From assembly GCF_030272615.1 (NCBI RefSeq), contig NC_081409.1, positions 475,614,073 to 475,678,072 on the forward strand: a stretch of DNA of 64,000 bases, written 5' to 3'. A program made the position numbers and the translations under genes. Numbering within the stretch: the first letter of the stretch is position 1; every line of letters begins with the position of its first letter. The stretch is from Cryptomeria japonica (Eukaryota; Streptophyta; Pinopsida; Cupressales; Cupressaceae). Of this stretch, positions 48,205-59,804 are shown in pieces. The notes below the pieces were generated by a model, which saw nothing but the letters and a program-made list of their open reading frames with translations, did no database searches and was not told the origin of the DNA.

Positions 48205-48700
48205 ATGATTCCACATTTTGCATCTATAACTACCAGAGCATTTCCAAGTAAAATATTAGACAAAAATCGCCATTCATTATGCTTTGATAGATTTCAATAC
48301 ATAGGCTTTATAATGTCGGACAAAACAAGAATCAATACTTTTGAATTGTTTTTGAAGAAGTCTCATGATCTATTTGTGAACTATAGCAATTGTCTGACTC
48401 CTCTATCTTTTATTAGTTATGATTTCACCCTATTTTCAAAAATGTTCTCACATTCCAAATTCAAAACCATTCCATATGTGAACTATTTTATTTCATTTAA
48501 TGAATGGAATCTCTGCTTGATATCAAACAAAAACCTTATCTTCATTTGAATTGATCGACATCGAAACCTATTCAAAATCTTCCATTTGTGTACGAGCTAT
48601 GAAAAGCAACTCTTTATCTACCATTTGCAAATTGCTTGAAAGTTTTTAAATACTTATCAACAAGCCTCTTTGAATATATTTTTTCAATTAAATTTTCTCA
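47754..48700 (-). pseudogene. PPR pseudogene, middle fragment
   Basis: Minus-strand frames show RFLSNILLGNALVVIDAKCGII near 48250-48190 and ENVVSLNAMIEGG near 48170. These match the PLS-type PPR pattern of GNALIDMYAKCG, then a helix, then (R)DVVSWNAMI. Frames shift and stops are common. It ends at 48700, where element A4 is inserted, and resumes at 57362. Residues 47754-48204 are the second copy of the repeat that flanks element C. Confidence 0.75.
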
Positions 48701-51611
48701 TGTAATGCTCACCAAAATACCCTAGAAAAAATAACTAAATTAACTAACCAATAGAGATAAAAAAAAATTAAAATCATCTATATATGAAACATAGTAAACT
48801 ATCATAACTCCAAATCGTAGATTAACATCACAAGAATATATTAAACATCATGAACATAACCATATAAAATTACATCATTTAACACAAGTTGAATTAACAT
48901 CTTAACCATAAACATATATATTCATTCATTCTTTTCCTAGGGTATCTTGATGTCACTACTTACTAGCAACATCGCAATAACACATCATATCATGAAATCA
49001 ATAGCATTCAATTCATTCAAGTTCTACTCAATACTTTTTCCTATCATGTCTTCATAACCCCATAAACTATTTAGGTTCATTTTATAGCACCAAACCAAAT
49101 GTTCTTAATTCCCATAAGATTACATCATGAAACTACCTACATCTTTCTTCTACAAATGGAACTAGTTTATTTCATCAAGGATAACCATTACACATCTCAT
49201 CAAGATTACTATCCATACTCACATGCAAGATAACAATTGCAAGTACTTATCTACTTCCAAATAGGAATCCATTCCACCAACATCTCAAGAGTCATACGAT
49301 ATTACAATAATTAACACAATCTACTTATTCAATTCCCTAATTCAACATAGGATCTCAGTCCCAACTTAATGAACATTTTTACAACACAAACCATATAATT
49401 TTACATCATGTTATCCATTTTAAATCATAGTCTCTACATTATCAAGTCCCGCTACATAAGAGTACAAGGTACAAGTACATAGTCTCTCCTACTTCATCAT
49501 ATCCTAATGCACAATAAAACAAGTTATATAAATACATATCTTTCTTTTGCATTACAAGTCATCATGACACAATGTTACCTCTAATACATATAAATCAGCT
49601 CCATAGATCATCCGCATAATAAAGAACCATAGAATCCATAGCCACACACACTAGCATCCAAAGAAGGACATCCCAATGGAAGAAGGTATCAAACCACCCG
49701 ATCATGTGGAACCAAATAGGAACCACCCCCCCTGATAGGAGATGACATTGTGTTCCAACTCACACTCAAGACCTAGGTTGAAACCTAAGAACCAAGGGAA
49801 TCAACATGACAACCACAAGATAACAACAAAAAACAATGAATCCAAATTAAATCACAAGGATAATCATAAATCAATAAACTCCCAGAGGCATAATCAACAA
49901 CAAAGGGCATAAGGATAATGGACACATGTAGGGAAGAGTATCATCACATGCTAGCCTCATGTGGAATCTACCTCAACCTTGGAGCCAAACAAGGGAGGTC
50001 GATCTATCGTACTAACGGTCTTCCCAATCATAGATTCCAAAACCATCTCCCTAAAGTTTGTCATCCCAAAATCATCTCCCTAGGACCCGCCATTGGGGCA
50101 CACAAGTCAAATTCATTATCTTTGTTTTAGTGAATCCTATTACCCAACCCACTAATTAGTTATTATGGTTATCACTTGCAATTAAACATAAACTCTTCAT
50201 GTGGTTCCTCGGTTGGTCTAGACCCCCTTCTATAAGTCAATTGCTCACGAACCCGGTCCACACATGAAAGAGCCCACTCTCCCATCCATGGACCAATACC
50301 TTAGGGTGAACATAAAAATAGCATCACAATGACGTCACATGAACATTCAACCAAAGCATAAATTATAGTCATAATCATCCATAAAGAACTATACATCAAG
50401 AAATAATCCATCAAGCTCATAATGACAAAATTGCAACAATAGTAAAAAGCCTCAAGAAGGAAATATATGCATAAAAAGGGACAAAACATAATGCCAATAA
50501 CACCATAAAATCCTCTATAGTGAGGCACAACATATCCTCTTGCTGGAGCAACAAAGGTCCAACCTCAAACAATAAGGATTCGCTCAACTTGCCAGACCAA
50601 CAATACAAAACCTCAACGGACAAGTACAAAACTTCTTGTCGGATCTCAAAAGAATTCAAATAATCAAATATAAATAGCACAATGCCTCAATAACCTCAAT
50701 CGCATTACAACATGCCTCTGGTAAAAAGCTAGAATCAAGAAAACTGATTGAAACTGCCAAAAACCTCAAAAACATAGTGAAAATGCAATTTGGCGCATAT
50801 GACCAATACTCTGGCAACTTTGACACATTAAGTGGTGCATTTTATAAATATTTTGGCACATATGACATTTCTTCTAGCACATATGAAACAAAGTACCAGA
50901 AAACTCAAAAACAAAAAGATACACTCACAAACAACCCGTAAATTTACTAAGGCATTAAATTAGATTCTAAAACCATACAGAAAGATGCAATAACAATAAT
51001 TTAACAAAGATCAAGTGAAAAACTAAGTTAATTAACTGAATCCTAGGCTCAAAACCTTTACAATTTGCCACAGAGACTCCCAACAATACTCAAAGAAAGT
51101 AATGTCGCAATAATTGAATTAAAACTATGAATAGAGAAACATAATCATTCCAAAGACTCCTGAGAGAGAATGAAAACCAAATTACATTACCAATTGATCC
51201 AAATAACAAATCCAACCAATCACAAAAGTCACAACAAGTAAAAAGGGCCATTCATGGCAATACTCAGAAAATTACTCTAAACCAATGAAAATCACATGAA
51301 GCATACAAAATCCAATTCCCAGTCTATCAATTGCATATATATACACCTAATCCATTATTCCATTTCCATATGCAATAATACTACTCCTATTCCTGCAAAC
51401 AACACTCAATCACAGAGAATACATTTTTCCAAAAATGAAATTGCAAGAGATTCAGATCCTCCAACCTAGAATTAGGAGTGATGGTAAGGAAAAATTCGAA
51501 GTAGAGCAAAATCCAAAATCTAATCCACAAGCGTTCCCAATCCAAGATCCAAGAAAGAACTCCAAAATCACAGAAAAATCAGTCTGGAAGTTAACCCGAC
51601 AACATTCCAGA

Positions 51612-51769
51612 ATAATTATCAAGAGTGCATTTCTGGATTCGATTGTGTGTAAGATTTTTGCATCAATATTTCGGATCACACTCTATGATCCATCATCAAG
51701 ATGAAGAGAGTCAAATGATGCAAAAATCTTACACACAATCGAATCCAGAAATGCACTCTTGATAATTAT
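51612..51769. repeat. perfect 54-bp inverted repeat with 50-bp loop
   Basis: The arms 51612-51665 and 51716-51769 are exact reverse complements over 54 bases, checked base by base. The loop is 51666-51715. The pairing stops abruptly at both ends. The surrounding element A4 is old and diverged, so perfect arms indicate a much later event. A transcript would form a long hairpin. Confidence 0.97.
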
Positions 51770-53709
51770 ATGATGGACTATGGAAATATCTTAGAACTGA
51801 ACATTCCAGAAACTCAAATAAATAAAAATCAAACTCCAAACTATTGAAAAATGTCGACCAATCAAAAAATTAAATAACAATATATTATACCTACCATGCA
51901 TGATTGCGAGGTAAATATTATTTAATAACATTATTTAATTACCCATTCAAAATCAACCAATAGAAATAAGGGGTAGGTATATATATATATATATATATAT
52001 TCAATTATCAATAGTAACAAGATAATAGTTGTATAAACACAAATAAGCAATTAATAAATCATACCCAATAATAATCAAATAAATGAATTAAATGGGTGAA
52101 AGTCATATAAATAAAAATTCATAACAGAATATAAAATCAAATCAATAATAAAACATAAACAGTAAATAAATAATCAATTAAGCAATAAATCAAATAAATT
52201 AACAAATAATCAATTTAAATAATAAATCAAATAAATTAATCAAGCCAACTATAAAACCTCTATAATAAATAATCCAAATAATTGAATACCATACCATATG
52301 ACAAATTAATTCTAATATTAATAAATTACATTAATCCAATTATTAATTAAATAATAAACATACACTCACATCACCTCAAGTAACCCGACAAAAGGGTCAA
52401 CATCGACACAAGACTCTAACCACCACTTATGCCACGACACAACTGACAAGGTGAACAATTAAGCCTAGAGTATGAGAAGGAAACATGTAGTACCCCTACT
52501 CGTTTGGACTCATATTTTGTTCTTGTTATTTTCAGTGGATACATTACTGTGAATTATTATTTAGATTTATATGACATTATTCCATGCTTAATCGGAATAT
52601 GAGATGCATGATTTATTTACACTATTTCTGTACTTGTGATTTATGGCATAGTATGGTTTATTGCAATGTACTGACACTTTACTTTATTTATGCAATGTAT
52701 GTTGTGTATCTGCAAGTGTATTGGATGCAAGGGGATGATTTTCCTTCACTCATTTCGGTGAGACAGGGAACATCGCGATTCTCCTTCATCGGTGTGCATG
52801 TCATGTTTTATATATGGTATATATGCATGTGTGGTTCGGTGATGCAGGATATTGCAGGTACAAGTACCGGGTAGGTACGGGGTAACATCTCCACCTGGCT
52901 ACACAGGTCTGAGCATACCTTATATTTTCCGATGGAAGTGAAGGAGATAGTAGTTGACCCTATTTTTAGTCAGTTACACTCAGGTGAGTGTCATCAGTTA
53001 GTCGTTCCGTCAATTTGTTCGGTCTTCATATTTTATTGTTTGATCTTTATGAAAAGTCACTTGATGCTTGCTCAGTTTGTGTGTTTAGTGTTCTTAATTA
53101 TTGTATGCCATTGGTAATTGTTACGTTTATTACGTCTATAAGAGTAAAGAGTAGTTTTAGTATTTGGAGGAAAAAGAGTCAAGTGACCTAGAGACTTAAT
53201 GTTGTTTATAAAGGATGAGTTAATATCTTGGTATAAGTAGATATGAATCTCATCAGCATGTTAGTTCGATAATTGCGACTCAATCGTTTGAATATATGTA
53301 TAGATATTATATACACGGGGGGCGATTGTCAATTATGGGTAGTTATTTGAATAAAGATCAGGTGATTATACTATCATTAGTTGATATCGCCAATCAAACT
53401 ATTATGTTTTTTTGGAATATGCATGTATATAGCTAGAATTATAAATATATTATATTTAATATACTTTTCGAACGGGTAATATATATATATATATATATAT
53501 GAAAAGTCATTAGTTGTAAGTATTGGAAATCAAAGTATATATATATATATTCTTAAACGTAATTTGTTGAAGTGGGATTAATGTTTGAATATTTTAATAG
53601 AGGTTATTAATTAATTATTAAAATATAATAATGAAATTATAATAAAGCAAATAAAACAAATTTTATTTAAAAGGTGGTGGCGGGGGGTTTATAGTGAGTA
53701 ATATATATA

Positions 53710-53737
53710 GGGTGGTCGATAGTAATATCGACCACCC
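53710..53737. repeat. 12-bp perfect palindrome arms, 4-bp loop, in A3
   Basis: GGGTGGTCGATA and TATCGACCACCC are separated by gtaa. A degenerate second copy of the right arm (accgaccaccctcc) follows at about 53767-53781. It lies about 490 bp upstream of the TATA box. Confidence 0.92.
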
Positions 53738-54225
53738 CCCTTAATAAAGGGAGGGGTCAGTATTACCACCGACCACCCTCCTCCCTCTTAACTCACACAC
53801 TCCCTCTTCCTTCATTCACACTAATGCAGCGAGCAATGACACCTCTCGCCCCCTCTCACTGTTCAAAGCATTAAACCGCCACTCCTCCATGTCTGAACAT
53901 CTCCACGAGCTGTAGATTGACCGATTGGGGAGGGGAATAGACTGGCACGCAAGGTTTAGTTTAAACGTATACCTTAGTTGACTCAAGACCTGGCAGATAA
54001 AACACCAAAATTGTTGAATACAAACACATAAGTATTTGATGCAATGTACCAACCTCTCCATTCAACTAATAACTGCTATAACCATGATCAAGGAGTGTAA
54101 AAAGCTGTAGATAACTAGAGATGGACTCATTACGTGGAAGAACAAGAAGAGATGGAAGTAAAAGACTCCTAGTCAATAACTATTACTGAGCCTCAGACTT
54201 AGGAGAAGTCATGGGTGACTTTTAG

Positions 54226-54233
54226 TATAAATA
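54226..54233 (+). promoter_or_regulatory. TATA box of element A3
   Basis: TATAAATA occurs in 'tttagtataaatagaggtgg', a strong plant core-promoter context. It is placed so that a transcript would begin near 54260, ahead of the ORF at 54793. Confidence 0.6.
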
Positions 54234-54792
54234 GAGGTGGGAGTAAGGAGGAATAAGAGACAATTCATTTTGCATCGAAGGAAGGATGATGAACTTGAGA
54301 GGAAAGAGTTAGAATAGAGGAGAAAGATAGAGTAGAATAGATAGATAGAGAGAATATTTTAGGGGGCATCAAAGAGAGTTGGTTTTTGGGATAGAGTATT
54401 GGTGTCTATTGGAGATAAGGTTTGCAAGGTGTGCTATCATTCGACAAAAGGACGTAGAGATCTTGCATACGAGTTAACACCGCAAAAGGTCAAGAATATA
54501 TTTAGTTTTGGAACATTATTATTTATAAGCCTTAGTGATAAGTAATGTTTATGGTCTAGTTTATGTTTTTGGTAAAAGTATTAAATTATTGTTTGGATTA
54601 GTTCGTGGAAAATAATAGAATATTAAGTGTAATTGTATTATAGCTATAGCTGTGGAAATTTTGTACATATTGCACACTTGATTATTTTATAAAAGGAATT
54701 ATGTTTGCGTTCAAGCCTAGTTGTTAAGATTTATTAGATGTTGCTCTAGGAGAGTCTGGGAAGTAATGGCTTACTATTGATACGTTTCAGAG

Positions 54793-55188
54793 ATGGTGCG
54801 TGTCAAACAAACAGCTCACAAATCTATAGCTAGATATGCTCATTACTTGAAAGTCAAGAAAGATTCTCTGACACCTATCAAGCCTGTTGTGGACGACAAC
54901 CCTACTGAAGAGAACCCAGCTCCTGAAGAGAGCAAAGAGATAGAAAAAGGTCCTACTCAGAGTCCAACTATAGAAGTTACTGTTGAAAAAGGAAAATAAC
55001 CTAAGCTAGAGTGCTCGCCAGTAAGGCCAATAGTTATAAGTTCTGACTCGTCAGAGAGGTATACCCCCTTAAGTGATAATGAGTCCGTGGGGTACTTTCC
55101 CTTGAGTGAAAGCAAATCTGAAGGTTATACTCCTTTAGATCCTGTAGAGTCTGACGAGTGCACTTCTCCGTTTTTCTCGGAAGAGTGA
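54793..55188 (+). pseudogene. A3 ORF with histone-H3-tail-like N-terminus and YTPL repeats
   Basis: The frame runs 132 codons from ATG 54793 to TGA 55186-55188, with one internal TAA at 54997. It begins MVRVKQTAHKS, identical at 8 of 11 positions to the N-terminus of histone H3 (MARTKQTARKS), and then diverges completely. The rest is Glu/Pro/Ser-rich and acidic. After the stop there are three imperfect repeats of the type YTPLSDNES, YFPLSESKS and YTPLDPVES. No zinc knuckle or enzymatic motif is present. It lies about 530 bp downstream of a TATA box in the same element. The family is unknown. The H3 likeness could be mimicry, ancient capture or chance. Confidence 0.45.
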
Positions 55189-57361
55189 TGTAACACATTG
55201 TATTCCCTCTAGTGTCTAAAAAAATAAAAATAAAGACATTATTCTATTGAGAGATGTATTATGTCTTCTTGTAAGACTTCCTTGAAGAAATAAATATATC
55301 TATTTTGATCTTAGTTTATGGTATAAGTGGAAATTATTGAGGTTGCTTACCTATAGTAGTTAACAAGAGTAATTGAACTCTTAAACATGTTATTAAGTGT
55401 TAAATTCTGAGTTATGCTGCCTAAATTGTTCTTCGTGTCTTGGCAACGTATATTCGTATTGCAAGTTAGTTGTGTGTTAGATGTTCTTACATAAGATTGC
55501 CTTGTTTATATGGTGGTTGCAGTTAAGTACATTGAGTCATGTTGTCAGTATGTCCTGTGTTACTGTGTTTTGGCCAGATATTTAGATGTATAACCTTAAG
55601 GAAATGAGCCATTGTGAGTTGGTCCAAATGGTCAACCTTAGGTTAGTAACTATGTATCTTTCATCTAAGGTATGTCAGGATTAGGTATGGTTGTCTGTGT
55701 CGCCATAGAGTTCCATAGAGAGAACTATCCTGCAGTGTCCTAAGAGAGAGAGTGGCTTTCAAGCGGGGGTCATGCCCGAAGTGGTGACAGGATAACCCGT
55801 CTGAAGTTGGTTAAGAAAGTGATAACCTAATAAATGATTAGGGGAGGGTAGAATAAATGTTAAATAAAATAATGTGCCTCACACATAGGTGAGTACTAGT
55901 ATAGGGCTCATAATGTAGCGAGAAGGCCTGGAATGGCAAACTTACCACCTTGTCTTCATGAAAGGATTGGTAGGGTCCGCATGAGACTTAGTTGGAATCG
56001 GAGGTTCAGGAGAGGTTACCAGGATATCCCAGGATGGGGGTCCAGACCTATGGAGGTTGTACCATGGTATCCACCGTAAGACATGCGATGACACTTTCTC
56101 CTTAGAGTCACTAGTGTTTGTGAGTTGAGACACATGGATGTGTGTGGAGTCATGTAGTCCTTTCGTACTTGTCTTATTTTGCTTGCTTGAGGGTTATCTA
56201 CTATCTCCAGCATGGTGGGGTGGTTCCTTTTCGAAATCACATGGTCGGGTGGTAGTGTCACTTCCCATCGGATGTACTAAAATGTATCCTTAGGCGAGGA
56301 AGGGCTTCACTAATGTTCTTGGTTCATGGTTCATGTACCAGCTTTTGTTCGTCACCATAGTTCAGTTGGAAACTTGAGGTCTTGTATCGGAACTTTTATG
56401 TAACCTTTATTTTGTAACATTTTAATTCATGATGTAATTTTTATAAATATGTATTATTGAATATTGTAAGTAGAGAAACATTGGAATGTATGCTATTTCA
56501 ATTACTTAATTCTTTGGTAAATATTATATGATTGATTTGAAGTACTTTGAATTCTTTCATGGTGGATATTTTATCTTAACATTTAATTTTCCTCTAAAGT
56601 TGAACAGTGGGTTTTTTCGTGGTGTTAATATCATTATGAAGTAATCTTCGTTGGTAACCCTTAGGAAATTCAGGAGTTAGACTTTCACTGTGTTATTAGA
56701 TGTGCAATGATTTAATACATGCACTTGTTCTTTAAAAAAAAAATTGTTTCCCCCTTAGTTGCATAGATTGTGATGTTTTTCCTTTAGGGTTTATGGTGGG
56801 GCATTATAAAACACATGCCATCTTTGACAAATTGTCATTGGGTTAGGACACGCTAAGACCTATGAGGCCAAGTGGAGTTGATGTTTGGTACCTGCAATCC
56901 TCCAACCACCACTAAAACACAATATAATACTTATACAACATATATACATTTTGATAAATAGGAAAGTGGAAAGAGAATTGCAACACCATATCATGCTTGA
57001 AATGAGTGATGAGGCATCATCCCTTTCACGAAGACAGTCACACCAGAACAACATCAATGCATCGCATGAAACCATAACCATGAAATAGAAGTCAGAACTA
57101 TCATAACATCATAAATCATATAGTCCATATAAGAATGTCAAGTGCATATAATCCATCTATCAAGTAATCAAGAATACATCTTCAATCATATAAGTCATCC
57201 AACACAATGATTCATATATCAAATATCCATCATCATCAATAAGTATTTAGAGTCTAAATAGCATCATAAGTGTTTATCAAAAATCATCAAGATATCAAAC
57301 ATGAGCCTAAATAGGTCTATCAAAGTATAAATTAAAATGTGAGTCTAGGAGGGATACTACA

Positions 57362-57603
57362 ACTCAAATGCCTTCACAACCCCTTTGTGATTATCCTAAA
57401 TTAGACTTCTACATTTTGTAGACATGTTTGGTGATCCTCCACCATCTTTTTAAAAAATGTATTTGTGGACACCCCTACAATTATTGCACCATGAGATGAT
57501 ATCCCTTTGAGCTATTATGTCGAACCTTACATATGATTTGTCTATGCTCATGTATTTGCTTGGAAGTTTCTAAGACTTTTCAACAAATCCATTCGATGAA
57601 TAT
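57362..57603 (-). pseudogene. PPR pseudogene, upstream fragment
   Basis: Minus-strand translation gives KVLETSKQIHEHRQII and then RFDIIAQRDIISWCNN, matching the PPR pattern LEQGKQIHE.II..., then VFDKMPQRD(V/I)(V/I)SWNAMI. It joins the fragment at 48700 once A4 and one copy of its duplication are removed. It ends at 57603, where the LTR of element D begins, so the rest of the gene lies beyond the window if it survives. Confidence 0.72.
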
Positions 57604-58797
57604 TGTAAAGTGGAAAATTGGATCCTAGTAACTCCCCGCCTAGGAGAGAGAAAGGAAGCCACTAGGATGATTTTCACTTGGAGGAACTTTACATTCAAAA
57701 GAGGGGCTTGAATCCACTAGATCCAAATCCAAGGGAAACAAGGATGTGAATTTCAAGTGGATTGCAAGAAATTGAAGTGTGATTTATCCACTTTTGTAAA
57801 TGAGAAAGTTGACTTGTTGACTATGTAGGAAAGAGAGATAAAATGAGTAAAATGAGGAGCTACCAGTTCGGGATTGCATTGTACCTTCGGATCTGAGATA
57901 TTTAGACTAATATGGATCTGTCATGCAAATTTGGAGAAAAATCATCGAGACCATGCTGAAAGTGTCCACGGTCCTCCGAAAAATCCACGAAACAAAAAGG
58001 GTTCTTCCATCTCTGCAAATGAAGCCCAATCCTTCAATTACAGCTGCACACCTACAACCTACACATAGAAAAGAAGGAAAGAAGGGTTTTGGATAGGGGT
58101 TTACCTCAGTCAAACCCTAGTTGAGGAATCAACCTTGAAAGAAAGAGATTGCAAATGCTTGAATGTAAACAATGGAAATGTATACCTTATAGATCTACAA
58201 TTTGTTGATGATAGTTGCTTTGCTTCTTGAATGTAATCACATATGCTACATGAAATGGCATGTAACATGACAAAACCCTAACACACGCATATGTTTGCAA
58301 ATGAATGTTGTGAATGTTGCTCCAATGGATGAATGAAGAAGACACATGAAGAAGAAAACTTGATGAATGCTTGAAGACTTGAACGCTTAAACTTTGCCTA
58401 TCATGTATGTCATATAAATTGCCCCTCCCACAAATGAGAAGACTAATCCCCTTTTATACATACCTCAGTGAATTAATTCATCTCACCAAAGGTTGACATC
58501 GGGGAAGTTTGAAATCCTGAAATGCAGATAGGGTCAGAGGGACCTATCTTGGGGCCACGCTAAGAGGGGGGAACAAGGGCACCATGCCTCTGTCCTAGGG
58601 GGATAGGGGTACCACACCCTTGTCCTGCCCTATCTTGGGGTCTAGATAGGGTCTCGAGGCCATCTCAGGGCTCAAACAGGAAGGGTTCAAGGTGAAGATA
58701 CAGAGAGAAGTCTCAGTTGGAAAGGAAGATGTTGTCGCCAAGGTGAGGACCTCAAATGTGGTTAAAATTGCTAGGGTTGTAATTTTATGACACTACA
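57604..58797 (-). repeat. element D 3' LTR
   Basis: It aligns closely with 63228-64000 across the shared part: 'ggatcctagt(a/g)actcc', 'ggaagccactaggatgattt' and 'ggaaatgtatacctt'. The minus-strand start TGTAGTGTCATAAAAT lies directly after the polypurine tract. Confidence 0.92.
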
Positions 58798-58815
58798 TCT
58801 GCCCCCACTTTAGCG
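58798..58815 (-). other. element D polypurine tract
   Basis: The minus strand reads CGCTAAAGTGGGGGCAGA immediately before the 3' LTR. Confidence 0.85.
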
Positions 58816-59219
58816 GGAGTATGGCTTACGCAAATACTATCGGAAAAGTAGAAGAAATAGAGATGAAGATGAGAGATGCAGAGCAATACCACAAGGAGTA
58901 TAAGATGTCACTAATCTTGGGGAATAGAAGCCCCCAACCCTAGGATCTTAACTCACTCAATCATATGCAAGAGCACAACAATATAAAAAGGAACAAGACA
59001 CACAAAACAAAGACAAAGCACAAAAGACACGACAAAAACAAGACACAAAATGACAAACCAACTAGCCAAAGAAACCTCGATACATAGGACACAAAGACCA
59101 ATGCCATCACATAAACACAAGCGATCACATAAAAGAGAAAAGTTGACATCATCCATGAACCATTAAATAGAAAAACTATGGGTTCATGAGAGGAAGGAGA
59201 GAGAGGACATGTATACACA

Positions 59220-59350
59220 CTTTGGTGATCCATGAGAAGAAAGGCGAATAAGAGAAAAACCATGGACATATCACCCCTAAAACTAGGTGATCCATGGAGA
59301 GAAGGACATGGAAATCTAGCCCCCAGAGTCTGTCTGGGTGATCCATGTAA
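59220..59350. repeat. short repeats with 'ggtgatccatg' core
   Basis: The core occurs near 59223, 59277 and 59337, each time followed by a purine-rich stretch, giving an imperfect 55-60 bp tandem array in element D's noncoding part. Confidence 0.7.
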
Positions 59351-59505
59351 GGGAGGAGAGTGGGAACACCATTAGTTCCACCAAACCTCAAGCGTGTGTG
59401 TGTGCAAGTGAGGTTTGGAGCACCTCATAGGAGTCTATGCCCAAGTACGCTACAACCTATATAGAATGTATAGTCCAAGTGTCAAGAAAGGCATGATATC
59501 TTGCT

Positions 59506-59760
59506 CTAAGAGTCTATGCTCTGGTTCCGAGAATAATCACCCTGCATAAGAGAAAAGTGGTGTCATATCACACTAAGAGTCTATGCTCTGGTTCTGAGAA
59601 TAACTCACTGTATAAGAAGAGAAAACATGAAGCATCTCACTCTAAGAGTCTGTGCTCTAGTTCCGAGAATGACCCATTGTACAGGGAAAAATTGATAACA
59701 TCTCAATCTAAGAGTCTATGCTTTGGTTCCGAGAATGACCCACTATAAAATAAATGAGAG
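59506..59760. repeat. minisatellite, about 67 bp x 4
   Basis: Units start at 59506, 59573, 59642 and 59708 with 'ctaagagtct(a/g)tgct' followed by 'ggttccgagaat'. A related partial copy occurs near 59430. The array ends before a run of 14 C at 59790-59804. Confidence 0.9.
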
Positions 59761-59804
59761 AAGTATAGCACAAAGGAGCGGTGTGGGTGTCCCCCCCCCC
59801 CCCT

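Larger units (their letters stand above)
52486..56808 (+). mobile_element. element A3 (A family), inserted in A4 in opposite orientation
   Basis: It starts TGTAGTACCCC at 52486 and ends GGGGCATTATA at 56808. A perfect 5-bp duplication AAACA flanks it (52481-52485 and 56809-56813). It is 4.3 kb long. Its two ends align in reverse complement with A1: 52.5-53.0 kb with 26.3-26.85 kb, and 55.7-56.8 kb with 11.15-12.0 kb plus 23.78-24.07 kb. It contains a TATA box (54226), a palindrome (53710) and an ORF (54793). TG..CA-type termini, a 5-bp duplication and an internal promoter fit a solo LTR of a very long-LTR element. Confidence 0.85.
48701..57361 (-). mobile_element. element A4 (A family), interrupted by A3
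   Basis: The low edge is TGTAATGCTC at 48701. The high edge is ATACTACA at 57361, giving TGTAGTATCCC.. at its minus-strand start. Flanking 5-mers are TCTCA (48696-48700) and ACTCA (57362-57366), a duplication with one mismatch. A3 sits inside at 52486-56808, so A4 itself is about 4.3 kb. The order of shared phrases (for example 'ccaccctga' near 49730 against A1 near 11770, and 'gacctatgaggccaagtgg' near 56850 against A1 near 26400) fits A1. No protein of a known family is encoded. The target is the PPR pseudogene, which resumes on both sides. Confidence 0.78.

Noticed and set aside
59506-59760. CRISPR-like array
   Set aside because: The units are imperfect tandem repeats of about 67 bp without unique spacers, in plant retroelement DNA.
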